From Winogradskyella eximia (GTDB lineage Bacteria > Bacteroidota > Bacteroidia > Flavobacteriales > Flavobacteriaceae): a DNA stretch of 64,000 nt. A program made the translations under genes and the position numbers. Position 1 is the first letter of the stretch. Every line of letters begins with the position of its first letter. Below are positions 45,017 to 53,836 of this stretch, piece by piece. The stretch lies in contig NZ_QRDV01000011.1 of assembly GCF_003386165.1 (NCBI RefSeq), forward strand, positions 4,431 to 68,430. Direction: 5' to 3'. Below the pieces are notes generated by a model. The model searched no databases and was not told where the DNA came from. It worked only from the letters and a program-made list of their open reading frames with translations.

Positions 45017-45826
45017 TTGAGATTGAGAAAAATTTCCTGGATATTAAAAAGACATTCCCTCTTGTATTCTACAAGATTTAGATTGCTTTCGCGGAATTCT
45101 TCAAAATCAGAAGTGGCTTCAGAGACTTATAATTCTTATAATAAACCTAAAGATATTCCGGAGTATTATTTTGAGGTAAATAAAGAAATATTTAAAGACG
45201 TTAATATTACTACGGATTTAGAAAAAGCCATGCATCTTGCAAGTTGGTTAAGAAAAAGTATTAAAGGTGGTCCAGGTTTAAGTTTGGCTTCAGATGTAGC
45301 TTTAAAAACCATGCTAGAAGGGAAAGGTGGTGTTTGCAGTGATATTTCTCAAGTGTATAATAATTTTTGTGTTATAAATGACCTTCTCGTTAGAGAATGG
45401 GGAATTACAACAATTCCTTTCGATAAAAAATATGGTGGTCATGCTACAAATGAAATCTTTTCCAAAGAGCTTAACAAATGGGTTTTAATTGATGTTTCAA
45501 AATGTATATTGTTTCATAGAAGTAACAGTGATAAGCCATTATCGGTTTTAGAAGTATTTCAATCGAAAGAACATTTAGCTTATGATCCATTTTTAAAAGA
45601 AATAAAAGACGATAAACAAATTAAGATTTATTATTTCGGAGCATCGGCAACTCCTTTCTTAATTAGTAAATATAAAAATAAGGTTTATGATAAGTTCTTA
45701 ACTAAAAACTCATCTAAATTACCAGTTTTTATAGTTCATTTTCTGGTTTATTTAACGGGTAATAGCTATCATTATAAATTTCCTTTAAATGATTACCGAA
45801 ATATGTTTAAATCTGTCATATCTTAG
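45017..45826 (+). CDS. Transglutaminase-like superfamily protein
   Basis: A 269-residue protein with a clear papain-fold triad: Cys107 in GKGGVCSDIS, His142 in GGHATNEIF and Asp159 in WVLIDVSK. The start is TTG. No signal peptide is evident, but the N-terminus is basic and the C-terminus has a hydrophobic patch, so the compartment is uncertain. It lies directly before the O-antigen ligase/polymerase gene. Function is unknown; family members include peptidases and amide-forming enzymes. It is unusual company for glycosyltransferases. Confidence 0.75.
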   Translation: MRLRKISWILKRHSLLYSTRFRLLSRNSSKSEVASETYNSYNKPKDIPEYYFEVNKEIFKDVNITTDLEKAMHLASWLRKSIKGGPGLSLASDVALKTMLEGKGGVCSDISQVYNNFCVINDLLVREWGITTIPFDKKYGGHATNEIFSKELNKWVLIDVSKCILFHRSNSDKPLSVLEVFQSKEHLAYDPFLKEIKDDKQIKIYYFGASATPFLISKYKNKVYDKFLTKNSSKLPVFIVHFLVYLTGNSYHYKFPLNDYRNMFKSVIS

Positions 45827-45856
45827 ACACTTCCAACAAATAAGTGATAACTTATA

Positions 45857-47206
45857 TTGAAATCTACTCAGAATTATATTGTTTTAACCTTAGTCCATGC
45901 ATTATTAGGCTTTGTTATATTTTCATTTAAACCTTTTTCAAAGTTTTATTTTGGCATTGCGCTGGTTTATTTTATAGGAAGCATAATTGTTGCTCATAAC
46001 GATAAAAAAACATTAGTAGTTTTAAAAGCCTGTGCTTATTTTGTTGGTGCCGAGGTACTTTTTAGAATGACAAGAGGTGGTATAGCTTATGAATCTTCTA
46101 AATATTTAGTGATCCTTTTTATGTTGATGGGAATGTTTTTTAAAGGAGTTTCGGGTAGAGGTTACCCTTATTTTATGTATTTAATTTTATTAATACCTTC
46201 TATTTTTGTGGCTTCTTTGGATTTGCGATTTGATGCTAATTTTAGAACAGATTTAGCTTTTGTATTAAGTGGTCCTGTATGTTTAGGGTTAGCATCTCTT
46301 TTTTTATTTGATAGAAAAGTAAGTTATAAGGAGGTTTTTGAGATGTTATTTTTTATGACATTACCTATAGTTACAACAACATTTTATTTGTTATTCTTTA
46401 ATCCTAGTATAAAAGATACTATAGCAAATACGTCTTCAAATTTTGCGGCTTCTGGTGGCTTTGGTCCCAACCAAGTCTCTACAGTTTTAGGACTTGGTAT
46501 TTTTGGATTTACTGTTAGACTACTGTTAAAATCTCCTACTTTAGGTCTTAAAATTTTTAATTCTATTTTTCTAATTCTAATTGCATATAGAGCTGTTATT
46601 ACATTTAGTAGAGGTGGCGTTTTTGCCGCAATTATAACAATAACTGCATTTTTAGTGATATTGTATTCTAAAGCACTTCCTAAGTTAAAAACTAAATTAT
46701 TAGGCTCTTTAGGCCTGTTATTGATAAGTTTCGTCTTAGCATGGGTAATAAGCTCTTCATCTACTATGGGTTTAATAGATAAACGTTATGCAAATGAGGA
46801 TGCGCTAGGAAGAGAAAAGCAGGATCTTTCAACAGGTAGATTAGATTTAATATTAAATGAATTAGATGGGTTTATAGAAAACCCTTTCGTTGGAATAGGC
46901 GCAAGTATTACAAAATACCGTAGAGAAGGAAGATCTATTGTAACTCATAATGAGGTTAGTAGGTTGCTTTCAGAACATGGTATTATTGGTATAGTTATTC
47001 TTTTAATTTTAATATTTACACCGTTATCTTATAGGTCAAAAAACAAAAAAAATATATTTTTCTATGCCTTTTTAGCCTTTTGGTTTGCAACCATTAACCA
47101 TAGTGCCATGCGATTGGCAGCTCCAGCATTTTTTTATTCCTTGTCTTTAATTAATATAAAAAATGAAAAACCTCCTATACATAGGAAACGCGCTATCCAA
47201 CAGTAG
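45857..47206 (+). CDS. O-antigen ligase/polymerase family membrane protein (WaaL/Wzy-like)
   Basis: A 449-residue protein with about 11 membrane helices. The large periplasmic loop is preceded by TFSRGGVFAA (about 253-262) and contains STGRLDLILNELDGF and GIGAS...THNEVSRLLSEHG (about 350-375), the PF04932 Wzy_C/ligase signature with conserved Arg and His. It could polymerise repeat units (Wzy) or ligate the glycan to lipid A core (WaaL); sequence alone does not decide. The start is TTG. It overlaps the next gene by 44 bp in a different frame. Confidence 0.85.
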   Translation: MKSTQNYIVLTLVHALLGFVIFSFKPFSKFYFGIALVYFIGSIIVAHNDKKTLVVLKACAYFVGAEVLFRMTRGGIAYESSKYLVILFMLMGMFFKGVSGRGYPYFMYLILLIPSIFVASLDLRFDANFRTDLAFVLSGPVCLGLASLFLFDRKVSYKEVFEMLFFMTLPIVTTTFYLLFFNPSIKDTIANTSSNFAASGGFGPNQVSTVLGLGIFGFTVRLLLKSPTLGLKIFNSIFLILIAYRAVITFSRGGVFAAIITITAFLVILYSKALPKLKTKLLGSLGLLLISFVLAWVISSSSTMGLIDKRYANEDALGREKQDLSTGRLDLILNELDGFIENPFVGIGASITKYRREGRSIVTHNEVSRLLSEHGIIGIVILLILIFTPLSYRSKNKKNIFFYAFLAFWFATINHSAMRLAAPAFFYSLSLINIKNEKPPIHRKRAIQQ

Positions 47207-48170
47207 TAGTACAGTAACTACTATCGAAACGTTAAGTGAGCATCTAAAGGAAGCCTTCTCGGTAAAAGTCGCCTCAGATAAGTCTAATAAGGTTTTACGT
47301 TTATTAGATATGATAAGACTGGTAATTGTTAATAGAGGTACTACTGATTTTGTGCTAATAGATACTTACAGTACAATTAATTTTTACTATGCACTTATTA
47401 TTAGTCAGTTGTGTAGATTTTATAGGATTAAATATGTTACAATTCTTCATGGTGGAAATTTAGAAAGCCGATTAAAGCATAGTTCTAAATTAAGTAACCT
47501 TCTGTTTAAAAATGCATATAAATTAGTAGCTCCTTCAAATTTTTTGAAATCAGTTTTTAAAAGTTATGGCTATAAGGATGTTGTATTTATTCCTAATAGT
47601 ATTGAAATAGATAATTATCAGTTTCTTAATCGGAATGTTGATACTATTAATTTATTGTGGGTAAGATCTTTTTCAACTATTTATAATCCAGAACTAGCCG
47701 TTTTGGTTTTAGAAAAACTATTAGAAAAACAGTATAATGCACAGCTAACTATGATAGGTCCTGATGTAGACGGATCCTTAAAACGAGTTAAGGAATTAGC
47801 AAAATCTAAGCAGTTAAATGTAAATTTTACAGGAAAGTTATCTAAACCAGCTTGGTTAGAACTTTCTAAAAATTCTAATATTTTTATTAATACTACGGAT
47901 TTAGATAATACACCAGTAAGTGTAATAGAAGCAATGGCTTTGGGCTTACCAATAGTGTCTACTAATGTTGGTGGTTTACCCTTTTTAATTACAGATAACG
48001 TTAATGGTTTACTTGTAGAACCTAAAAATGCAGATGCGATGGTTGATGCTATTATTCTATTGAAATCAAAAGAAGATATGAGAAAGAAAATAGTGGTTAA
48101 TGCACGCTCTATGGTAGAAGATTTCACATGGAAAGCTGTAAAACCAAAATGGGAAGCGCTTTTGTCCTAA
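47163..48170 (+). CDS. GT4 family glycosyltransferase
   Basis: A 335-residue GT-B enzyme. KNLLYIGNALS at the N-terminus, VTILHGGNLESRL (about 94-106) and the donor-side motif NTPVSVIEAMALGLPIVSTNVGG (about 246-268, first Glu of EX7E replaced by Asn/Thr region). The ATG lies 44 bp inside the preceding gene; starting later would remove the first beta strand, so the overlap is probably real. Confidence 0.87.
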   Translation: MKNLLYIGNALSNSSSTVTTIETLSEHLKEAFSVKVASDKSNKVLRLLDMIRLVIVNRGTTDFVLIDTYSTINFYYALIISQLCRFYRIKYVTILHGGNLESRLKHSSKLSNLLFKNAYKLVAPSNFLKSVFKSYGYKDVVFIPNSIEIDNYQFLNRNVDTINLLWVRSFSTIYNPELAVLVLEKLLEKQYNAQLTMIGPDVDGSLKRVKELAKSKQLNVNFTGKLSKPAWLELSKNSNIFINTTDLDNTPVSVIEAMALGLPIVSTNVGGLPFLITDNVNGLLVEPKNADAMVDAIILLKSKEDMRKKIVVNARSMVEDFTWKAVKPKWEALLS

Positions 48171-48198
48171 AAAAATGTTAATAATCACTAGTACTTAT

Positions 48199-48206
48199 TA
48201 TCTTTG
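48199..48206 (+). promoter_or_regulatory. -7 box TATCTTTG upstream of the last gene of the locus
   Basis: Exact match to TAnnTTTG, 21 bp before the ATG at 48227, in a 56-bp gap. No TTG at canonical spacing is seen upstream (nearest is TGTTA at 48176-48180), so the promoter is partial. Confidence 0.45.
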
Positions 48207-48226
48207 TTGCTGAGTTTTCTCTTACA

Positions 48227-49621
48227 ATGGCAAAAAAACATGGTATTCATTTCGAAGTTTCTGAACGCAAGATTCTACTGAGAATTTTGGATTTGGTTAT
48301 GGTATACTTAGGTGTATATTGCTTGAGTCTTTATTTTGACTTTGAATATATTGTTGTAAGTACAGAGAATAGTGTAGCGTTAATTCTATTAGGTGTTTAT
48401 GTCTCTATTTTTGCTACCATCTTTGAGTTATACGATTTACAAAAGGCAAGTAGACTAGATACCACCTTTAAAAATATTGTAATAACGGCCTCAACGGTAG
48501 TCATATTTTATTTGTTAACACCTGTTTTGTCACCATTCTTGCCGATAGAGCGTATGCAAATTGTTTATCTCTATTTAACTATTGTTGTATCTATACTTTT
48601 ATGGCGACTCGTTTATATAAATTTAATTGAATCTCCTCGTTTCTATAAGCGCGTTTTGTTAGTTGGAGAAGTCTCTAATATTGAGAGTATAGTTAATGCT
48701 TTAGATGCTTCTGATCCTAATTATAAAATCATTGGTTTTATTAATAGTGAAATCTCTAATTCAGAATCAGTAAAATTTAAAGGTTTAAAAGAATTTGCAT
48801 CAACTGATTTTTTGCAAATTATTGACAGAGAAAAAATATCTGAAATTCTAGTCGCAAGTTTCAATACGGAAGCTATCACTGCAGAAGTGTATCACGATTT
48901 AATGTTGCTGTTGGAACGTGGTTTTAAAATAAGGGATTATACACAAGTTTATGAAGAACTGCTATCAAAAGTGCCTATTCAGTTTGTAGGTAAGGATTTT
49001 TATAAGTATTTCCCTTTTAGTCGTAGTAATGAGAATAAGTTATATATCTTTTTTCATCGTGCCTTCGATGTTACATTCTCTATATTAGGTTTAATGGTTG
49101 GTGTTTTATTATTACCAATTATTTTGTTAGGAAATTTAATAGGCAACAAAGGTCCTTTATTTTATTTTCAAGAACGTGTTGGTAAAAACAGCAAATGTTT
49201 TAATATTATTAAATTAAGAACAATGGTTGTTAATGCCGAAAAAGATGGTGTTAAATGGGCTAAGAAAAATGATAATAGAATTACGAGATTTGGTATGTTT
49301 TTACGCCGATCTCGTTTAGATGAAATTCCACAATTTATTAATGTTTTAAAAGGTGACATGAGTATTATAGGACCAAGACCAGAGCGTCCTTTTTTTGTAA
49401 ATGAATTATCTCGAATCATACCTTTCTATCAAACACGTCATATCATAAAACCAGGACTAACAGGTTGGGCTCAAGTAAGTACAAGATATGGTGCTTCTAT
49501 AGACGAAAGTCTTACTAAACTTCAATATGATTTGTATTATATTAAACACAGAAGTATATTTTTAGACTTTAGTATTACCCTAAAAACACTTAGTACAATT
49601 CTGTACTACAGAGGTCAATAA
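48227..49621 (+). CDS. Polyprenyl-phosphate sugar phosphotransferase (WbaP/WcaJ type)
   Basis: A 464-residue initiating phosphoglycosyltransferase with four N-terminal membrane helices (about 18-130), a Rossmann-like CoA-binding-type domain (VLLVGEVSNIESIV, about 143-230), a fifth hydrophobic segment and the C-terminal catalytic domain (IKLRTM, RRSRLDEIPQFINVLKGDMS, GPRPERP). It loads the first sugar on undecaprenyl phosphate. It is the last plus-strand gene of the locus and lies 12 bp from a convergent DUF4105 gene, leaving no separate terminator. It is the second such enzyme besides 12188-12778. Confidence 0.94.
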   Translation: MAKKHGIHFEVSERKILLRILDLVMVYLGVYCLSLYFDFEYIVVSTENSVALILLGVYVSIFATIFELYDLQKASRLDTTFKNIVITASTVVIFYLLTPVLSPFLPIERMQIVYLYLTIVVSILLWRLVYINLIESPRFYKRVLLVGEVSNIESIVNALDASDPNYKIIGFINSEISNSESVKFKGLKEFASTDFLQIIDREKISEILVASFNTEAITAEVYHDLMLLLERGFKIRDYTQVYEELLSKVPIQFVGKDFYKYFPFSRSNENKLYIFFHRAFDVTFSILGLMVGVLLLPIILLGNLIGNKGPLFYFQERVGKNSKCFNIIKLRTMVVNAEKDGVKWAKKNDNRITRFGMFLRRSRLDEIPQFINVLKGDMSIIGPRPERPFFVNELSRIIPFYQTRHIIKPGLTGWAQVSTRYGASIDESLTKLQYDLYYIKHRSIFLDFSITLKTLSTILYYRGQ

Positions 49622-49633
49622 ATTGTTTTGATC

Positions 49634-50806
49634 TTAATTAGCTTTATTAAAGTACTTTGCTAAAAATAGATATCTTATTAATACCGAAATGAGTAAGGGT
49701 ATTAAGCCAATGGCAAATACTTGCACACCACTTATCCAATGAAAAGTCATTAGGACTAACATAATTATTAAAAACTTAAGGTAACGCTTAACCCAGTTTT
49801 TAACTTGTGGTTTTAATATTTGAGCAATTACAAGAATATTAAACGGAAATGCCCATAACAAGTTATAATTTTGAGCTGTTGCAGTGTGATCTGTAGCAAA
49901 CCATAAGAATAGAATCAAAATGCCAACAACACTTGTGATTCCAAATATTACCGCATCTAACCATTTGCTTCTTGTGTTGTTTTTATAATCTTTATAGGTT
50001 AAAAACAAAATGCCAAGACCTAATAATCCCATTATTACTAATGGACTGAATAATAGGTTATAAGAAAAATTTGTTTCTTTTTTCTCATAAAGCGTAGAAG
50101 AACGCTTAACTAAACGCTCTGTGCCATTTAGCGTTGCGTTCTCAAAAAAAGTATGAATGTATTTTGGTAAAAACTGCTGCTCATTTACAGTTGCTTCTCT
50201 GTCAATAACAGAGCCTAGTGCTATATCTATCCCAAAACTACCCCAAGTATTTAAACCCACATGCTCATGTATCAGAGTTCTAAAGGTTTTAACTTCAAAA
50301 TTTTCAGGTAAAACAAAATCAATCTTACGGTCTGTAGCTTTTAGTGTTACATCTCTAATTTTTGTAGCACAATTATCATAGAAAAAATCGTATAAATAAC
50401 GTCTATTTTCTGGTTTGTAATTGTTTTCTAAAAAGTTGAAGAGTTTCTGTTTTTCTTGTGCCGTAAAATTTAAAACTTGTTCGTTTATAGTTCTATTATA
50501 GTAAGTATAATGATAGTTGAAATCAGAAAAATTATCTCTGCTTATGAGATAGTTTAATTTTCCTTGAGCAAATTTTAAATAAAAATTTGGTGCATTAAAA
50601 TCGTAAGCTCCATAACCGTAAACGACGTCTATACCTAAGCTAGTATCTTTTACTCTGAATCCATTATGGCCAAAAGCATCATTTAAAGATTCACCTGGTC
50701 CAATGGTTAAAACAGATATTTCAGCTTTAGGTGATAGTTGAATTTGTTGGGCAAATCCAAAAAATAGACTGAAAGCAAAAGCAATAAAGGTAAGTTTCAA
50801 CTTCAT
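49634..50806 (-). CDS. DUF4105 (Lnb N-terminal-like) membrane protein
   Basis: A 390-residue protein with a cleavable signal peptide (about 1-19, ending GFAQ). A periplasmic domain carries GPGESLNDAFGHNGFRV, YGYGAYDFNAPNFYLKFA and FFYDNCATKIRDV (conserved His and Cys of the DUF4105 papain-like group, about 140-152). About four C-terminal membrane helices follow (about 260-385). The biochemical role is not established. It is encoded 8 bp downstream of the PorV-like gene, so the two form an operon. Confidence 0.85.
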   Translation of the reverse strand: MKLKLTFIAFAFSLFFGFAQQIQLSPKAEISVLTIGPGESLNDAFGHNGFRVKDTSLGIDVVYGYGAYDFNAPNFYLKFAQGKLNYLISRDNFSDFNYHYTYYNRTINEQVLNFTAQEKQKLFNFLENNYKPENRRYLYDFFYDNCATKIRDVTLKATDRKIDFVLPENFEVKTFRTLIHEHVGLNTWGSFGIDIALGSVIDREATVNEQQFLPKYIHTFFENATLNGTERLVKRSSTLYEKKETNFSYNLLFSPLVIMGLLGLGILFLTYKDYKNNTRSKWLDAVIFGITSVVGILILFLWFATDHTATAQNYNLLWAFPFNILVIAQILKPQVKNWVKRYLKFLIIMLVLMTFHWISGVQVFAIGLIPLLISVLIRYLFLAKYFNKAN

Positions 50807-50814
50807 AACAAAGA

Positions 50815-51915
50815 TTATCTAAAGACGCTAAAATCTATTTTTAAAGAGAATACATTCGAGTATAACGCAGCACTTTGGTCTCCGATATCAGTAAAAGCAT
50901 AATCAATTTGAATCCCTTTATATTTAAAACCGACACCAAAATTAGGTTGAAAAGACAATTGCTCTGAATCATCTGGCTGAATTTCATTTTGAAAGTTACC
51001 AACACCAGCTCTTAAAAAAACTAAATCGGTATAACCAAATTCAAAGCCCAAAGCAGGATCAATACTGGCAAAAGACGTAGAAATTATATCATTATTTTCA
51101 GCGAAACGCATATTTAAATTAGCTGCGGCTAATAAAGAATAATCATAACGAATTATCCATTTTTTAGACATACCTATTTGTAACTTTGGGATGGTTATTT
51201 CGGTTGTTTCTGGTAATTCTTGGTTTTGCCCTTCAACGGCACTTCTTATTTCTTCATATTTATCTTCGTCTATAGACCATGCGTTGTAAGTCGTTGTAAT
51301 ATCTCGAGCCATTAAACCAAATTTCCAATCGTTTTTACTTTCAAATTGAATTCCAGCATCAAGTCCAAAACCCCAAGATGACGCAAAATCTCCGATTATA
51401 CGTCGTATAATTTTGGCATTAATGCCATAATTTAAACCATCTAAAGGTAATTTTCGAGCATAAGAAAAGGTTAAGCCGTAATCTGCAGTAGAGAAAGTGC
51501 TTATTCTATCGTAATTAATATTGCCTTGATCATCTATTAGCTGTGTGGTATCTAAAATATCATCAACACCAAACCTAATTAATGAAATACCTAAAGCACT
51601 TTTATCGTCTAAAGGCATGCCATACGCTAAGTAATTGTAATTGGCAATATTTGCAAAATAACTAGAATGCATTAAAGCGAGTTGGTTATCTTCAAGGTGT
51701 ACTAAGCCAGCAGGATTCCAATATCCAGAATTTACATCGGAAGTTTGAGACACAACAGCATTACTCATACCTAATGCGGCTGCATCTACACCAATATTCA
51801 TAAATTCGTTAGAATATTTTCGAGTAGATTGCGCAGAAGTAATAAGCGTACTAAGTGTTAAGAGAATTACATAGTAATTTTTCAACAGCAATATTTTTTT
51901 TACAAAGATGCACAT
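50815..51915 (-). CDS. PorV/PorQ-family outer-membrane protein (type IX secretion-related)
   Basis: A 366-residue predicted outer-membrane beta-barrel with signal peptide ending ITSAQS (about 28-30). The N-terminal SNEFMNIGVDAAALGMSNAVV, SGYWNPAGL and FANIANYNYLAYG are diagnostic of the PorV/PorQ family, whose members shuttle or tether type IX secretion cargo at the cell surface. It resembles the PorV2-type proteins of flavobacteria more than PorV/LptO itself. A TTG ten codons after the annotated ATG would give a more typical signal peptide (MKNYYVILL) and may be the true start. Confidence 0.82.
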   Translation of the reverse strand: MCIFVKKILLLKNYYVILLTLSTLITSAQSTRKYSNEFMNIGVDAAALGMSNAVVSQTSDVNSGYWNPAGLVHLEDNQLALMHSSYFANIANYNYLAYGMPLDDKSALGISLIRFGVDDILDTTQLIDDQGNINYDRISTFSTADYGLTFSYARKLPLDGLNYGINAKIIRRIIGDFASSWGFGLDAGIQFESKNDWKFGLMARDITTTYNAWSIDEDKYEEIRSAVEGQNQELPETTEITIPKLQIGMSKKWIIRYDYSLLAAANLNMRFAENNDIISTSFASIDPALGFEFGYTDLVFLRAGVGNFQNEIQPDDSEQLSFQPNFGVGFKYKGIQIDYAFTDIGDQSAALYSNVFSLKIDFSVFR

Positions 51916-52031
51916 TATTTTTCTATCTATTTAACTGTATAATAATGTACTTATTGTTTTCTTTTGTTGCAATTTGAAAAAATAATAATAATAGACACAA
52001 ATACTTTTATATTTTTACAAAAACTAAGGTT

Positions 52032-52787
52032 ATGAGTTTAAAACGACACATTCCAAATATAGTAACACTTCTGAATTTGTTTTCGGGTTGTATTGCTTTA
52101 GTATTTGCAGTTAATGGCAATTATGTTGCAGCAGCATTTTTTGTGTTTTTAGGGATATTTTTTGATTTTTTCGATGGGCTTTTGGCCCGGAAACTAAATG
52201 TACAAAGTCCGTTAGGTATTCAGTTAGACTCATTGGCTGATTTGGTGACTAGTGGAGTAGTACCTGGTGTTATAATGTTTAAGCTTATTTCTGAAGCCAC
52301 AGATGCTGCAGATTTTAGTTATGCAGATAGTTGGACGACTGGTTTAGATTTACAAATATTAAACATACCGGTATTACCTTTAATAGGTTTATTTATTGCG
52401 TTAGCATCAGCTTATCGTTTAGCGAAATTTAATTTAGATGAAGATCAACAAAGCTACTTTAAAGGTCTTCCTGTTCCTGCAAATACCTTAGTCATATTAT
52501 CGTTACCATTAATATTAGAATATCAGAACAATGATTTAATAAATGCTATAATAATTAATAAATGGTTCTTAATTGGTTTAACATTATTAAGTTGCTATTT
52601 ATTAAATTCTAATATAAAATTGTTTGCTTTAAAGTTTAAAAATTGGGGATTTCAAGATAATGCAGTACGTTATATCTTTTTAATTTTAAGTGTGGTGCTT
52701 TTAATTGTGTTACATTTTGCTGCGATTCCACTCATAATAGGTTTATACATTATCCTTTCTTTATTGACGAGATCTAAAATTCATTAA
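52032..52787 (+). CDS. pssA: CDP-diacylglycerol-serine O-phosphatidyltransferase
   Basis: Makes phosphatidylserine from CDP-diacylglycerol and L-serine in the inner membrane, the precursor of phosphatidylethanolamine. The 251 residues have the CDP-alcohol phosphatidyltransferase motif with Asp48, Gly49, Ala52, Arg53, Gly62, Asp66 and Asp70 (DG-x2-AR-x8-G-x3-D-x3-D) and about seven membrane helices. The SLADLVTSGVVPG continuation is typical of the PssA branch. It is divergent from the PorV-like gene and 53 bp before the DUF808 gene. Confidence 0.94.
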   Translation: MSLKRHIPNIVTLLNLFSGCIALVFAVNGNYVAAAFFVFLGIFFDFFDGLLARKLNVQSPLGIQLDSLADLVTSGVVPGVIMFKLISEATDAADFSYADSWTTGLDLQILNIPVLPLIGLFIALASAYRLAKFNLDEDQQSYFKGLPVPANTLVILSLPLILEYQNNDLINAIIINKWFLIGLTLLSCYLLNSNIKLFALKFKNWGFQDNAVRYIFLILSVVLLIVLHFAAIPLIIGLYIILSLLTRSKIH

Positions 52788-52840
52788 TTCGATATTTTTT
52801 CGTTTTTTAATATTCAATTTATATAATACAACTACAATTT

Positions 52841-53722
52841 ATGGCTTCAGGATTTTTTGCTCTACTTGATGATATAGCAGTTTTAATGGATGATGTTGCT
52901 GCAATGACAAAGATTACTACTAAAAAAACGGCAGGTATTTTAGGAGATGATTTAGCTGTTAATGCCGAAAAAGCATCGGGTTTTTTATCATCTCGCGAAA
53001 TCCCTGTGTTATGGGCAATTACCAAAGGTTCCTTTTTAAATAAGTTGATTATTCTGCCTTTAGCGTTTTTGATGAGCGCTTTTTTACCATGGTCGGTGAT
53101 TGTAGTATTGGTTCTTGGTGGCTTATACCTAGCATATGAAGGTGCCGAAAAAATATATGAAGTTTTTGTGCCTCATAAAAAAACAGAAACAGTTGATCTT
53201 AAAAAAGATTATACAGAAGAAGAACTATTAGACTTAGAAAAAACAAAGATTAAATCTGCGATTGTTACAGATTTTATTCTATCAGTAGAAATTGTAATTA
53301 TTGCTTTGGGCTCAGTGGTTAATGAGCCACTAACAACTCAAATCATTGTGGTTTCTATAGTAGCTTTAATTGCTACAGTTGGTGTTTATGGTATTGTAGC
53401 GATGATTGTTAGAATGGATGATCTGGGTTTAAAATTAATTAGTAAGAGCAATGGCAGTAAAGGTGTTTTGTTTGCAATCGGAACATTTTTAGTTTGGGCA
53501 TTACCAAAACTCATAAAAAGTTTATCTGTTATAGGTACTATTGCCTTAATATTGGTTGCTGGTGGAATTTTTGTTCATAATATTGAATATTTCCATCATT
53601 TCTTAGAACAAATTCCTGCAATTATAAGAGACTTTATAGTAGGATTAGCAGTTGGTGCTGTTTGTTTAATTGTAGTTAAAGCATTTAAAATGATTTTTTT
53701 TAGAAAAAGTTTGAATCATTAA
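52841..53722 (+). CDS. DUF808 family membrane protein (YedI-like)
   Basis: A 293-residue integral membrane protein. SGFFALLDDIAVLMDDVAAMTK and KKTAGILGDDLAVNAEKASGF at the N-terminus are the DUF808 signature. Several hydrophobic helices follow (about 70-95, 135-160, 165-190, 205-225, 230-255, 265-285). The role is unknown. It is probably co-transcribed with pssA. Confidence 0.9.
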   Translation: MASGFFALLDDIAVLMDDVAAMTKITTKKTAGILGDDLAVNAEKASGFLSSREIPVLWAITKGSFLNKLIILPLAFLMSAFLPWSVIVVLVLGGLYLAYEGAEKIYEVFVPHKKTETVDLKKDYTEEELLDLEKTKIKSAIVTDFILSVEIVIIALGSVVNEPLTTQIIVVSIVALIATVGVYGIVAMIVRMDDLGLKLISKSNGSKGVLFAIGTFLVWALPKLIKSLSVIGTIALILVAGGIFVHNIEYFHHFLEQIPAIIRDFIVGLAVGAVCLIVVKAFKMIFFRKSLNH

Positions 53723-53789
53723 AAATTATAAGCGTTAATTTGTAAAATAACTTGTAGAATTTAGAATTGGTTAATAGCAGAGCCTCAGT

Positions 53790-53812
53790 TATCTAATATT
53801 AATTATTAGATA
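53790..53812. promoter_or_regulatory. 9-bp inverted repeat upstream of the 98-residue gene
   Basis: Perfect arms TATCTAATA (53790-53798) and TATTAGATA (53804-53812) around TTAAT, ending 24 bp before the ATG at 53837. There is no T-run after it on the plus strand, so it looks more like an operator or a leader hairpin than a terminator. Confidence 0.5.
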
Positions 53813-53836
53813 GCATTAAATCAAAGCGAGTAAAAA

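Noticed and set aside
47681..48127. 148-codon minus-strand frame inside the GT4 gene
   Set aside because: Fully antisense to a well-supported glycosyltransferase; no recognisable domain and Ser/Leu-rich composition typical of an antisense shadow.
8889..49621. Considered as a horizontally acquired island bounded by mobile elements
   Set aside because: No transposase, integrase, attachment site or tRNA was found at either boundary. Exchange by homologous recombination is possible, but no direct mark of it was seen at the ends.
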